Shown: positions 15,875 to 25,205, counted from the stretch's first letter. The stretch is DNA of 64,000 nucleotides from Sphaerothrix gracilis (GCF_030405905.1 NZ_JASATW010000023.1:32727-96726); one strand, 5' to 3'. Numbers and translations: made by a program. The notes: generated by a model from the letters alone, not told the origin.

Positions 15875-17176
15875 TTACAGCTCGCCGTTGAAGGCTTGAC
15901 GGAGGAGGGCAGCGGGGAAGGCGTTGATGGTATCAAGTTGGTCCTGAAGTGAAGATATCACCTCCTCTATCTGACTTATTTTCTCGTTGATCAAACTGGA
16001 AAATTTCGCTTGCTTCTCGGGGCTAGGCATTAGTAACTCAAGATTACGCACATCAGTTGAATTGATTGAGGACTGACCAATAGCACGTTTGGCAACTTCT
16101 TCAATTTGTTTTCTGATAGCAGGGGTTCTCAACTGTTGGGCAACAAACATTGAGTTTATGTTGTCTTTCAGTCTTACCCGTATGAGCATGTTCTCAAAGA
16201 CATTACCTTCTGCTCTTTCGCACACCCATCCACTCTTACCAACCAACTCAAAGCTATTCACACGACTGATGAGGATATCTCCTTTCTTGAGAGAAAACTT
16301 CTTTAATTCATTGTCATCAACTTCAACTTGAGTGGTCTCATGGAAGCTAAGATTCCAGCTATTGTTGTGGATGTTATACATCCGAAGAAACGGATGCCCA
16401 TGACCATAAAACTCGGATTTCTTATAGATTCCGTTCTGTACTGATAAGGCCAGACTCCCAAAGCTTTTCTTCTCCCATTTTTGAGCTTCGGGGCTGTTAA
16501 AAATTTGGCGGAGGTAGGCGGCGGGAAGGGCTTGGGCAGCTTCGAGTTGGGCTTCGGTGGCGAGGCGGGCTTGGTCGATGGTGGCGAGGCGATCGCTCAA
16601 AATCCCCACAATTCGCTTCTGTTCCGCGATCGGCGGTAGTGGGAAGCGAAAGTTATAGATGTATTTCGGATTTGTGTTTTTCTGCAGGTTGCCCGTATCG
16701 TCACGAGTCACGTATTCTCTAAAATCACGCGAACGCAAACGAAAATATAGATAAGTTGAATTGACTTGATCTTCATTCAAGACAAATCTTCCTACACGTT
16801 GATTAAGTAATGCAGGAATTTCTCTATCAAAAATAGCAACCGTGCCTAAATATTCTCCCGATGGAGACATATCTGTCAGAGTGATCAGTAAGTCATTTTT
16901 TTGAACAATAAACTTCTCGTAATCATCGAGATGACTCTCAGGTAAAAAGCTCATTTTCGATGTGTTCCAGACAAGGTCAAAATTCTTGCCGACGTTTCCC
17001 ATCTTTAAAACTGGTATACCTTCATGAACAAAGTCAGCACTTTTGAAGGCAAATCCGTTAAAAATCACGCAAATTTCTCCCAGGTTCACCCACCGCCAAC
17101 CATCCGGCAGCGACTCCCCCTGCCCATTCTGCTGCACTGATTTCCCAGCTTTCCTCTCAACCGTCTTCGTCCTCAT
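15875..17176 (-). CDS. hsdS: Type I restriction-modification system, S (specificity) subunit
   Basis: HsdS recognises the split DNA target for both cutting and methylation. The 433-residue protein has two target-recognition domains. The first, about residues 25-185, contains PDGWRWVNLGEI, GIPVLKMGNV and NLQKNTNPKYIYNFRFPLPP. It is followed by a conserved helical spacer (AEQKRIVGILSDRLATIDQA and LEAAQALPAAYLRQIF). The second spans about 235-390 and is followed by the matching C-terminal helices (AKFSSLINEKISQIEEVIS...FPAALLRQAFNGEL). The repeated FPAALLRQAF/LPAAYLRQIF ends show the internal repeat. Its ATG overlaps the hsdR stop by 4 nt (ATGA). The recognition domains are AT-richer than the neighbours, as is common for these shuffled domains. 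Confidence 0.93.
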   Translation of the reverse strand: MRTKTVERKAGKSVQQNGQGESLPDGWRWVNLGEICVIFNGFAFKSADFVHEGIPVLKMGNVGKNFDLVWNTSKMSFLPESHLDDYEKFIVQKNDLLITLTDMSPSGEYLGTVAIFDREIPALLNQRVGRFVLNEDQVNSTYLYFRLRSRDFREYVTRDDTGNLQKNTNPKYIYNFRFPLPPIAEQKRIVGILSDRLATIDQARLATEAQLEAAQALPAAYLRQIFNSPEAQKWEKKSFGSLALSVQNGIYKKSEFYGHGHPFLRMYNIHNNSWNLSFHETTQVEVDDNELKKFSLKKGDILISRVNSFELVGKSGWVCERAEGNVFENMLIRVRLKDNINSMFVAQQLRTPAIRKQIEEVAKRAIGQSSINSTDVRNLELLMPSPEKQAKFSSLINEKISQIEEVISSLQDQLDTINAFPAALLRQAFNGEL

Positions 17177-19560
17177 GCGGCAAACAACTTCCGTTTCATC
17201 TCCGTCAATACCTCCAGCGGTTTACCCAGCAGCTTCAGCGACTTCACGCCGCCGGTCTTAACCACCGAAGGCACCCGAAACAGCTCCCGACTTTCCAGAC
17301 TATCGGTGCCGCCGCTGACAAACTGGCTCACCACTGCCCGCAAGGCATTTGCCGCCGGGGGTGGCATTTCATTAAACCAGAAATCCTGCTGGTTATAAAA
17401 CACCTGTACTCTATTTGTGCGCGTTTTAGGAGCCAAATCATAGCCCAGCCCCGCCAGCAGGTCATAGAGGTCATACTCATCCATATCGCGGATGCGCCGC
17501 AGGGCTGAGGTTGAGAGGCCACCATCATGGAGCCGAACCATCAGCTCAAAGCGAGCATCGGGCACCACCCAGCGTTCCAAAAATTCTGAGGCGGTAGGCA
17601 CGGAGCCAATCAGGCGTTCCGTCAGTAACTCCTCATATTCTTCCACAGTAACCATCACATCCCGCCCGTTGAGATACACCGGAATGCGCACCCCATCATC
17701 CCGAATTTCCACCTCAAAGCCCTCGACCTGGATCAGGGGTGGCGGTGGATCGGTAATCTTATCCGGGTCATAGTCGCTTGATCCCTCAGCGGTTTGCGGG
17801 GAGGGTGGCGTGGGTTTCGTAATAAAATCCTGCCCCAACAGTCGAGTGGCGTTGGTGTAGTCATACAGCCAGAACATCAGCTTCTCGGTTTCCTCGTCAA
17901 TGCGAGTACCCCGCCCCACCATCTGATAAAACGTGATGGGCGAATTCATGTATTTAAAAAACACCACATTTCGCAGACTGGGCACATCCACCCCCGTCGT
18001 CAGCAGGTCTACCGTCGTGGCGACAAAGTAATTCCGCCTGCTCCCCTTCAGATCGGCCAAATAGTCTTTGCCGCCCGATGCCGCCGTGCATTTGAAGGCA
18101 TAGTTCTCACAGGGGGTCAACTCATTTTCCTCACACCAGCGGGTATAGAGGTTGTTCAGCTCCAGCGCCACCTGATCCGCGTGATAGTCTCGTACACAAA
18201 AGATGATGGTCTTCTGCTCTGGCCCGCCCGTCTGGATTAGATAGCTAAATAAGTCCTGAGCCATCGCAATAACACGATCCGGCAGCATTACCCGATTTTC
18301 AAAGGCAGTGTGAGCATATAGCTCGTCCAGTTCTTCTTCAGTGATGGGGCGTCCAGTTCTGGCATCGATCGCGTTTCGGGCCAAAATATCTTCCTTGGTG
18401 ATGCCCGTATCATCTAGATTGACTCGACTCAAGCGAATCTGACAGGCGGCGAGATAGCCATCCTCCATGCCCTGAGCAATGGTGTACTCGTACACAGGTC
18501 CCCCAAAGTAAGCTAGGTTATCCGCTGTGATTTGCTGATCCCGCTGGGCTTCGGGATTATCTTCGGTAATGGTGAGCTGGCGCGGTGTCGCCGTCAGCCC
18601 AATTTGCACCGCATCGGGATTGCGGGTGAGCACCTGTGACCACTTGCCCCAGGCCGAACGGTGGCACTCGTCAATAACAATATGGCTGAAGTAATTTTCG
18701 GGGTAATGCTTGGTCAGAAAGTTGGCATCTGAGTCGTCCTGATCAACATCTAATGTCTGATAGGTAGCGATCAGCACCTTGGCATTTTTCTGCGGTTCCT
18801 TCGAGGTCACAGTGGCGGCATTGGCCCCAAACAAATTTTGAAACGCGGCTGAGGCTTGTATGCGGAGTTCGTCGCGATCGCACACAAACAGCGCCCGTCG
18901 CAATAGTCCCGCATCCGAGATCCGCTTTAACAAGTTCACCGCAATAAACGTCTTTCCCGCCCCCGTTGCCAAAGACAGCAGCACCCGACTGGGTTCTCCT
19001 TGAGTGGTGCATTGAGCAATCTTTTCCAATGCCGCCCGAATTGCCGCATCCTGGTAATAGCGGCGTCTGCCCTCACCCGTGGGGTAAGGCGTCAGCAATG
19101 GCCTAGCAATGTCGCTGTCTAGACTAAAGCCCTTCTCTGCCTCGTACCGACTTTGTAAGTCTGCCGGGGTGGGAAACTCACTCAGAGGACGCGGCAATGA
19201 GGTTTGCCCGGTGCTGCGGTCGTACTCCACAAACAAATGACCATTGGTGGCATAGACAAACTGAATATTGTGCAGTTGACCACTGACGTATGCTTTCGCC
19301 TGCTCTAGCCCATAAGTCGGGGCTTTGTCCTCTGCCTTAGCTTCAATCAGGGCAACCGCAACAGGCTGCTTCCCTGCTGGTCCCACCAAACGCAGCACAT
19401 AATCCATCCGCCCTCGACTGCGCCGCTTTCCGCGCCCTTGAACGATATCGATCGCTCCCGGTGTCTGCTCCCGCTTAATATGACCCTGTTCTGTCCATCC
19501 TCTGCTGCGAAGCGCTGGATCGATCAGTTGTGCCCGGGTATCAGCTTCGTTGCGTCCCAT
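17173..19560 (-). CDS. hsdR: Type I restriction-modification system, R (restriction/translocase) subunit
   Basis: HsdR cleaves unmethylated DNA after ATP-driven translocation. The 795-residue protein has an N-terminal nuclease domain (GAIDIV then ALIEAKAEDK, the D...ExK pattern near residue 72), then a superfamily 2 helicase: Walker A ATGAGKTF at about 197, DECH box at about 297, LTATP after it, and the later motifs TTGVDVPSLRN and QMVGRGTR. The C-terminal domain resembles the EcoEI R C-terminus and should contact HsdM/HsdS. It heads the operon, with hsdS overlapping by 4 nt. Unusually the order is R-S-(vapBC)-M rather than the common R-M-S. Confidence 0.94.
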   Translation of the reverse strand: MGRNEADTRAQLIDPALRSRGWTEQGHIKREQTPGAIDIVQGRGKRRSRGRMDYVLRLVGPAGKQPVAVALIEAKAEDKAPTYGLEQAKAYVSGQLHNIQFVYATNGHLFVEYDRSTGQTSLPRPLSEFPTPADLQSRYEAEKGFSLDSDIARPLLTPYPTGEGRRRYYQDAAIRAALEKIAQCTTQGEPSRVLLSLATGAGKTFIAVNLLKRISDAGLLRRALFVCDRDELRIQASAAFQNLFGANAATVTSKEPQKNAKVLIATYQTLDVDQDDSDANFLTKHYPENYFSHIVIDECHRSAWGKWSQVLTRNPDAVQIGLTATPRQLTITEDNPEAQRDQQITADNLAYFGGPVYEYTIAQGMEDGYLAACQIRLSRVNLDDTGITKEDILARNAIDARTGRPITEEELDELYAHTAFENRVMLPDRVIAMAQDLFSYLIQTGGPEQKTIIFCVRDYHADQVALELNNLYTRWCEENELTPCENYAFKCTAASGGKDYLADLKGSRRNYFVATTVDLLTTGVDVPSLRNVVFFKYMNSPITFYQMVGRGTRIDEETEKLMFWLYDYTNATRLLGQDFITKPTPPSPQTAEGSSDYDPDKITDPPPPLIQVEGFEVEIRDDGVRIPVYLNGRDVMVTVEEYEELLTERLIGSVPTASEFLERWVVPDARFELMVRLHDGGLSTSALRRIRDMDEYDLYDLLAGLGYDLAPKTRTNRVQVFYNQQDFWFNEMPPPAANALRAVVSQFVSGGTDSLESRELFRVPSVVKTGGVKSLKLLGKPLEVLTEMKRKLFAA

Positions 19561-19926
19561 ACGCTAGCTTTTGCCGTTGTGTTGTTGGTCATCCTCGAGA
19601 TTGTCCGTAATGCCCCTTAGATCAACTTGCCCCAAAGCCTCAATTCAGCGACATCTGCCCAACCCCACAACCTGCCAAAAAAGTCTTACCCAGCGACAAG
19701 ACTCCTATCAGACGCAAAACCGACTTATTACCTTCGCTATCAAGATCTAGCACCACCTGCTTAGTCCAATATCCGCATTACCTCACCAGGGTCAGGCATA
19801 GACAAGCCCCCAATCAAGCCTTAGATTCTGCATATCCCAACCGATATAGTCACGCGCATGGCATAACTACCTGAGGGTGCGATCGCTAACACTCGAAGAA
19901 TTTCAGGTGAGGAACGATCTTTGCGT
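19561..19926. other. Intergenic region upstream of the restriction operon
   Basis: This 366-nt gap separates the start of hsdR from the end of the DUF1993 gene, both on the minus strand, so it should hold the restriction-operon promoter. I translated the minus strand through it and found only frames broken by frequent stops. No RNA gene or clear repeat was recognised. Confidence 0.4.
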
Positions 19927-20457
19927 TTATGTATTGCCTTGATGCTTGACGAAAGGAACTAAATGCATCATGAAATCACGCTTGCCTATTGGTGCTCCGG
20001 CCATCCGCATGATGTCGTATGCCGTAGTCAGATGAAAATAAAAGTTTGGCATCAAAAAGTCGTCTACGTACGAAAGTCCAGGCAAGTCTGCGTAGAGTCC
20101 CTGTCCCAGTTCAAGCCGTTTATTTTCTGAAAGTTTAGTCTCGGCAACATCGATATCAATGCTGGCCAACAGCTCTTTGGTGGCTGAAATATGATTGCGG
20201 GCATCGGCTAGAGAGGCTACGTCAGGATTCAAGTTATTAGCTGGCTGACCCAAACACCACAGGGCAAAGTTACGAGGCTGGTTGCAGGTAAAGGCTATCT
20301 GCGTGCCGAAGGGAAGCATATCCGGCGCTATTCGGCGCTGAAATAGGGACTCTATATCGTTAGTAAAATGCTTCTCTGCGACCTCTAAAAGATGGGCCAA
20401 CGTATCAAGCCTAGAGCTGAAAATATCTTGCAGTACCGCAATCTTCGGCCTTTCCAT
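19927..20457 (-). CDS. DUF1993 family protein
   Basis: A 176-residue protein matching the DUF1993 family, helical-bundle proteins related in fold to DinB-like metal-binding proteins; no activity is established. Family features are the early MERPKIAVLQDIFSSRLDTL start, MLPFGTQIAFTCNQPRNFAL, and the C-terminal block LPNFYFHLTTAYDIMRMAG-like (LMPNFYFHLTTAYDIMRMAGAP) followed by IGKRDFMMH. The histidines H in FHLTTAYDI and near the N-terminus are candidates for metal binding. It stands alone between the restriction operon and thrC. Confidence 0.75.
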   Translation of the reverse strand: MERPKIAVLQDIFSSRLDTLAHLLEVAEKHFTNDIESLFQRRIAPDMLPFGTQIAFTCNQPRNFALWCLGQPANNLNPDVASLADARNHISATKELLASIDIDVAETKLSENKRLELGQGLYADLPGLSYVDDFLMPNFYFHLTTAYDIMRMAGAPIGKRDFMMHLVPFVKHQGNT

Positions 20458-20567
20458 AATTTTTTCTCAAGAACATGACTTGCAATGCATAACCATCGAC
20501 TCAGGAGCAGACTAAAAAATCTACACTTTCAGGAGAAGACTTTGAACGATGCAGTAACCTCTACAGG

Positions 20568-21941
20568 TTATCTCGTTACGCTGTTGAGCCGTTTTTCAAT
20601 TTCCACTTTCACCGTATCCGCGTTGGCGGGTAAATGGACAGCCGGATTGGCGTACTGGCTGGTTACGCCTTCTAAAGTCGATTCGTGATACTTGACCTTA
20701 AAGTCGGTGAACTTGAGGCCGTGGGCAGTGCTGATCACCACCGTTCTATCGCTAGATTTGATCAGGCCGCGCTTGACCAGCTTTTTCAGCACGGCTAAAG
20801 CCACTCCCGTATGGGGGCAAGTAAACATACCCGTTAAATCAGCCTCTGCCGTCGCCGCTGCCAGCTCGTTTTCGGTGGCCTGCTCCACAATGCCGTCCGT
20901 TTCCGCGATCGCCTTTGTCGCTTTGTCATAGCTCACCGGATCCCCAATTCGGATGGCGCTGGCCAACGTGTCTCCTGCAGTTTTGCTGACTTTCTGTTTG
21001 AATCCAGCCTTGAATGATTCATAAAAGGGGTTAGCCTGAGCCGCTTGCGCCGCCACCAGTCTGGGCATACGGCTAATCAACCCCAGATCCATCATCAGCT
21101 TGAAGCCTTTGTAGAGAGCGCTGATATTGCCCAGATTGCCAACGGGAATGATGATCCAGTCCGGTACCTGCCAATCAAACTGCCGCACAATCTCAATCCC
21201 GACAGTCTTTTGGCCTTCAATGCGGAGGCTGTTCATCGAATTGGCCAGGTAAATAGAATTATCCTGGGTAACTTCTTTGACGATTTTCATACAGCCGTCG
21301 AAGTCGGTATCGAGCGCCAGCACATGAGCACCATTCGCCACAGGCTGAATTAGCTGCGCCGTGCTGACTTTCCCCGCAGGCAGGAAAATGACGGCTGGGA
21401 TACCCGCATAGGCTGCATAAGCGGCGAGGGCCGCACTGGTATCACCCGTACTGGCACAGGCAACCGCTTTAACAGGGCTGCCCTGGGCCATCATTTGTTT
21501 GACCACGCTGACCAATACGGTCATGCCAAGATCTTTAAAGCTACCTGTGTGGCTATTGCCGCAGAGCTTAATCCACAGTTCAGGGACGCCGAGCTGCTTG
21601 CCTAACCGTTCAGCCCAAAACAGGTTGGTATTGCCCTCAAACATGCTGACGACATTCTCATCAGCCAAAGCAGGAATCACCCACTCCCGCATTCCCCAAA
21701 CACCGCTGCCGTAGGGCCATGCGGTTGTGCTAATACGCGAGTCGAATAGCTGTTTCCACTGATCGGCGCTCCGCTTTTTCAGCGGTTCTCGCTCATGATG
21801 AACTTCCAGGAGGCTGCCGCAGGAGGGGCAGGTATAAATCACGTCAAAAATTGAATGCTTGGCAACACAGCCTGCAATGCAGCGAAAATAAACAGTCTGA
21901 TTATCTGTACTCAATTTCGACTCGATAGTTGACGACATCAT
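20568..21941 (-). CDS. thrC: Threonine synthase
   Basis: ThrC converts O-phosphohomoserine to threonine with PLP. The 457-residue protein starts with a zinc-ribbon-like region (C-x3-C around FRCIAGCVAKHS, and YTCPSCGSLLE), typical of plant/cyanobacterial-type threonine synthases. The PLP lysine lies in NSHTGSFKDLGMTV (about residue 135), and the phosphate-binding loop follows as CASTGDTSAALAAYAA. PVGNLGNISALYKGF and FTCPHTGVALAVLKKL are further family blocks. It lies downstream of tdh-kbl on the same strand but separated by 234 nt that hold a gene fragment, so it probably has its own promoter. Confidence 0.92.
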   Translation of the reverse strand: MMSSTIESKLSTDNQTVYFRCIAGCVAKHSIFDVIYTCPSCGSLLEVHHEREPLKKRSADQWKQLFDSRISTTAWPYGSGVWGMREWVIPALADENVVSMFEGNTNLFWAERLGKQLGVPELWIKLCGNSHTGSFKDLGMTVLVSVVKQMMAQGSPVKAVACASTGDTSAALAAYAAYAGIPAVIFLPAGKVSTAQLIQPVANGAHVLALDTDFDGCMKIVKEVTQDNSIYLANSMNSLRIEGQKTVGIEIVRQFDWQVPDWIIIPVGNLGNISALYKGFKLMMDLGLISRMPRLVAAQAAQANPFYESFKAGFKQKVSKTAGDTLASAIRIGDPVSYDKATKAIAETDGIVEQATENELAAATAEADLTGMFTCPHTGVALAVLKKLVKRGLIKSSDRTVVISTAHGLKFTDFKVKYHESTLEGVTSQYANPAVHLPANADTVKVEIEKRLNSVTR

Positions 21942-22015
21942 GATGGCTACCCGGGTGACTGGTCATCAGTTGTCATTATGCTCGTAGCTAGCACAGAGGG
22001 CTAGGGGTACGGTTT

Positions 22016-22178
22016 TTATGACTCAGTTAAAATTCCAATCAGTATGGGGGACAAATCCTCTAAATCGGTGGGTACCCGGTAAAAGCTCAAGTCCTGCTCA
22101 ATGCAGCGATCGCCTCGATTAAATTTGCCGAACTGCCAAATATCGCCATAAGACGACAGGCGCGATGAGGACTGCTCA
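22016..22178 (-). pseudogene. C-terminal gene fragment between kbl and thrC
   Basis: On the minus strand an open frame of about 54 codons ends at TAA 22016-22018. Its translation (LSSYGDIWQFGKFN, then CIEQDLSFYRVPTDLEDL and ILIGILTES) has the look of the C-terminus of a family of cyanobacterial restriction-nuclease-like hypothetical proteins, in which a (Y)G.IWQFG strand is followed by QDL.LYRVP.DLE. There is no ATG in frame; the frame is cut by a stop inside kbl. It is probably the 3' remnant of a lost gene. Recognition is from memory of the pattern and is moderate at best. Confidence 0.4.
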
Positions 22179-23366
22179 ATTACCAATGATGCCGTAATGC
22201 TGTCCTACGGTTTTGAACGATTCGATACAGTGGTCTAGCTGCGCCCGGCTGTGAGCGGCAGAAATCTGAACGCGGATACGGGCTTGTCCTTCGGGGACGA
22301 CGGGATAGCTAAAGCCAATGACGTAGATACCTTTAGCTAGGAGGGCTTGAGCCATATCCTGAGCCAGCTGCGCATCGTAGAGCATGATGGGCACGATAGG
22401 ATGAATTCCCGGCTTGATATTGAAGCCGCTGGCGGTCATTTGCCGACGGAAGTAGCGGGTGTTAGCCATCAGCCGTTCTCGCAAATCGCTGCTTTTTTCC
22501 AACATCTTGAGGACGTTGAGGCTAGTGTAGGCAATCACAGGCGCCAGGCTATTGGAAAACAGGTAGGGACGCGATCGCTGCCGTAGTAAGTCAATAATAG
22601 GCTGACGCCCCGTAGTGAAGCCTCCTGACGCGCCGCCTAGGGCTTTGCCCAGGGTGCTAGTGATGATGTCCACCCGTCCTAGCACACCACAGTGCTCCAC
22701 TGAGCCGCGCCCAGTCAGCCCAAAAAAGCCCGTCCCGTGACTGTCATCCACCATAACCAGAGCGTTGTAGCGATCGGCCAGATTGCAGATGGTATTGAGC
22801 GGCGCAATATCACCATCCATACTGAACACCCCATCCGTAGCAATCAGGCGCAGCCTAGCGGTTTGACTCGCCTGTAGGGCCTGTTCTAGTTCTGCCATGT
22901 CGGCGTGGCCGTAGCGGTAGCGCTGGGCTTTGCAGAGCCGAATGCCGTCAATGATGCTGGCGTGGTTGAAGGCATCGCTGATCACCGCATCCTCAGCGCC
23001 CAAAATAGTTTCAAAAAGACCGCCATTGGCGTCAAAGCAGGAGCCGTAAAGAATGGCATCGTCCGTACTCAAAAAGGCAGCGATCGCCCGTTCTAGGTCA
23101 CGATGAATTGTCTGAGTGCCGCAGATAAAGCGGGTTGAAGCGAGGCCAAATCCGTAGCGATCGAGTCCTGCTTTGGCTACCTGAATCAGGTCGGGATGGT
23201 TGGCCAAACCCAGATAGTTGTTGGCGCAAAAGTTCAGGACGGGCTGGCCCCCAGCAACTGTAATTTCGGCTCCTTGGGGCGAGGTCAGCAGGCGCTCCAC
23301 TTTGTCTAGGCCCCTAGACCGGATGGTTTCGAGGACGGATTCAACTGGCAATGGAGTGGTGAGCAT
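22176..23366 (-). CDS. kbl: Glycine C-acetyltransferase (2-amino-3-ketobutyrate CoA ligase)
   Basis: Kbl cleaves 2-amino-3-ketobutyrate with CoA to glycine and acetyl-CoA, the second step of threonine degradation. The 396-residue fold-type I PLP enzyme shows NFCANNYLGLANHP, the AONS-like YGFGLASTRFICGT, DDSHGTGFFG for cofactor binding, and the Schiff-base lysine in STLGKALGGASGG (about residue 240). I chose ATG 23366 (MLTTPLPVESVL), which gives the family's usual length of about 397; a longer frame upstream is just tdh in another frame. Its start overlaps the end of tdh by 26 nt, indicating translational coupling. Confidence 0.93.
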   Translation of the reverse strand: MLTTPLPVESVLETIRSRGLDKVERLLTSPQGAEITVAGGQPVLNFCANNYLGLANHPDLIQVAKAGLDRYGFGLASTRFICGTQTIHRDLERAIAAFLSTDDAILYGSCFDANGGLFETILGAEDAVISDAFNHASIIDGIRLCKAQRYRYGHADMAELEQALQASQTARLRLIATDGVFSMDGDIAPLNTICNLADRYNALVMVDDSHGTGFFGLTGRGSVEHCGVLGRVDIITSTLGKALGGASGGFTTGRQPIIDLLRQRSRPYLFSNSLAPVIAYTSLNVLKMLEKSSDLRERLMANTRYFRRQMTASGFNIKPGIHPIVPIMLYDAQLAQDMAQALLAKGIYVIGFSYPVVPEGQARIRVQISAAHSRAQLDHCIESFKTVGQHYGIIGN

Positions 23367-24294
23367 GGGAATACCTCTGGCGTAGGTGAACCAACATATC
23401 CTCGACAATCCGAGGCAGGTCATAGGCCGGTCGCCAGCCCCAATCGCGGCGGGCGGCGCTGTCGTCAAGGGTGATGGGCCAGGAATCAGCGATCGCCTGA
23501 CGAAAATCGGGGCGATAGTCGCAGGTGAACTGGGGCAGATGAGTCTGAATAGCTGCAACCAGTTCTGCCGCAGAAAAACTCACGGCGGCCAGGTTGTAGC
23601 TCGATCGCACTGTAATGGCGTCTGCCTTAGCCGCCATCAGCTCCTGCATAGCGCGAATGGCATCGGGCATATACATCATAGGCAGGCGCGTGTCGGGTTT
23701 AACAAAACAGGTGTAATGGCCAGACTGCAGCGCCCCATGAAACATCTCGACGGCAAAATCAGTAGTGCCTCCGCCTGGCAAAGCGCGGTAGCTAATCAGC
23801 CCTGGCAGCCGCAGACTACGCACATCCACGCCGAACCGCTGGGCGTAGTAACGGCAGAGCAGCTCGCCCGTCACTTTGGTGACGCCGTAGATCGTGTCGG
23901 GTTCTAGGACGGTCTGTTGAGAAACCTGGTGGCGAGGAGCACCCGCCCCAAAAACAGCGATAGAACTGGGCCAAAAGATTCTGAGGCGACGGGCCTGAGC
24001 CAGCTCTAGAACATTTCTGAGGCCCTGAATATTGACGTTCCAGCACTGACGCGGACGAGCTTCTCCCTTAGCCGATAGGAAGCCAGCAAGATGATAGATC
24101 GTTTGAATAGCATAGGTTTCAACAACATGGCGTAGCTGCTCTGGCTGAGTGACATCCAGAGTCACGTAGGGAGAACGGTCAGGAGAACGCGATCGCCGTC
24201 CGCTTTCTAGCACCGCCTGTGGGCCATATTGCTGGCGCAGCGCGATCGCTAAATCGCAGCCAATTTGTCCCTGAGCGCCGGTAATTAAGATCAT
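23341..24294 (-). CDS. tdh: L-threonine 3-dehydrogenase, short-chain (epimerase-like) type
   Basis: This 317-residue Rossmann protein is the SDR-type threonine dehydrogenase, which makes 2-amino-3-ketobutyrate using NAD. The cofactor loop is ITGAQGQIGCDLA at the N-terminus, and DVTQPEQL is the next nucleotide-binding block. Ser and the YxxxK catalytic pair appear in WPSSIAVFG and YGVTKVTGELL. GLISYRALPGGGTTDFAVEMF is characteristic of this threonine dehydrogenase group and separates it from sugar epimerases. The coupled kbl gene supports the assignment. It begins after a non-coding stretch of more than 900 nt. Confidence 0.9.
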   Translation of the reverse strand: MILITGAQGQIGCDLAIALRQQYGPQAVLESGRRSRSPDRSPYVTLDVTQPEQLRHVVETYAIQTIYHLAGFLSAKGEARPRQCWNVNIQGLRNVLELAQARRLRIFWPSSIAVFGAGAPRHQVSQQTVLEPDTIYGVTKVTGELLCRYYAQRFGVDVRSLRLPGLISYRALPGGGTTDFAVEMFHGALQSGHYTCFVKPDTRLPMMYMPDAIRAMQELMAAKADAITVRSSYNLAAVSFSAAELVAAIQTHLPQFTCDYRPDFRQAIADSWPITLDDSAARRDWGWRPAYDLPRIVEDMLVHLRQRYSHAHHSIAS

Positions 24295-25205
24295 TGAATT
24301 AATTTCCTAAAACAGAAACAGACGGCTTCTGATGAAGGCGAGAAGCGTGCTATCAGTCGCCTATTTATTTGAGATTTAAGCTGTTTTTGTTAGCTATTTA
24401 CTGAGGCGGTATTAGGGCAATGGAAAAGCGAATATGATGAATTAAGCTTTTACTGTTTCAGCGTAAAAAGCCGAATTAAGCTGCGCTATTTTCTATTATT
24501 TGGTTTAGCTAATTTGACAATCAACCTTTTTAGAAAAAAGGAAATTTCGCCAAAAACAGAGCAATTTGTCTGCGCTGCTACCTTAAAGCTGATTTAACTA
24601 CAAATGCAGTGGCTCAATCTAGGCTTAAGCTGAAATTACGATAAACAGACCTCTACAGCTAAAGCTAGAGAGAGTTGAGACTCTATAACAAATAGGTTGC
24701 CACTTCTATAATAGCGCCTGTTTTTGTTGATCACCTAAATATTTCTTAACCATATAGTTGACTTTTTCTGACAAATTCAACATGTCTTAAAAAGCCTGAG
24801 TCATGATTTTAATAGAGTTTATTGCTTGAGCGATCGCAGTAGCAGTGATTCAGAAGAGATAACAGCAATACGATATCTGAATCTCTTTTCAAGCTAGATC
24901 GCGACCAGTGTAATCAGCCGGCATAGATGCCCAATTCCCGCAAGCGCCATCAGGGTTGCTGTCTTTTTGAACCACTTAAGTAAAAGGGCGCTTTTAATCA
25001 AGGAAAACGCTCCGGATAGGGAGTGATATATCCCCTAAATTTCTTTGATATCGCCTCGTTGCTTCACAAAACAGTTTGCGCCTGAGCCGCCACCGAACTC
25101 AAGTCGGCGTTCGGATGCGATCGCCCCGGTGAGGCTCCCAGCGCTGCAGCAGCATGAAGCACCAGGCTTGCTCAAGCGGCCTTGTACACCGTAGGAGGAA
25201 ATAGA
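24295..25205. other. Long divergent non-coding region between tdh and the dioxygenase gene
   Basis: About 910 nt without a gene I can support, AT-rich in its first 600 nt. It must hold the promoters for tdh-kbl (minus) and for the dioxygenase pair (plus). A TATAAT box lies at 24707-24712 on the plus strand. Near the right end GC content rises, and short foldable stretches occur: GCGcTTTT...AAAACGC at about 24988-25012, CCGAA...TTCGG at about 25093-25114, and GCTTGctCAAGC at about 25167-25178. These could form a structured leader, but I could not match them to a known riboswitch class. Confidence 0.35.

Noticed and set aside
13002..19620. Integrative island with att repeats flanking the restriction operon
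   Set aside because: No integrase gene and, by eye, no second copy of the tRNA 3' end at the far border.
23386..23907. Plus-strand open frame of 173 codons opposite tdh
   Set aside because: Antisense shadow of a GC-rich conserved gene; the translation has no recognisable domain.
24514..24519. TTGACA as a -35 promoter box
   Set aside because: No -10 box at a suitable distance on the same strand.
25081..25200. Known riboswitch (SAM, SAH, cobalamin or glycine) before the dioxygenase gene
   Set aside because: The conserved core sequences of these classes could not be found; only generic short stems are present.
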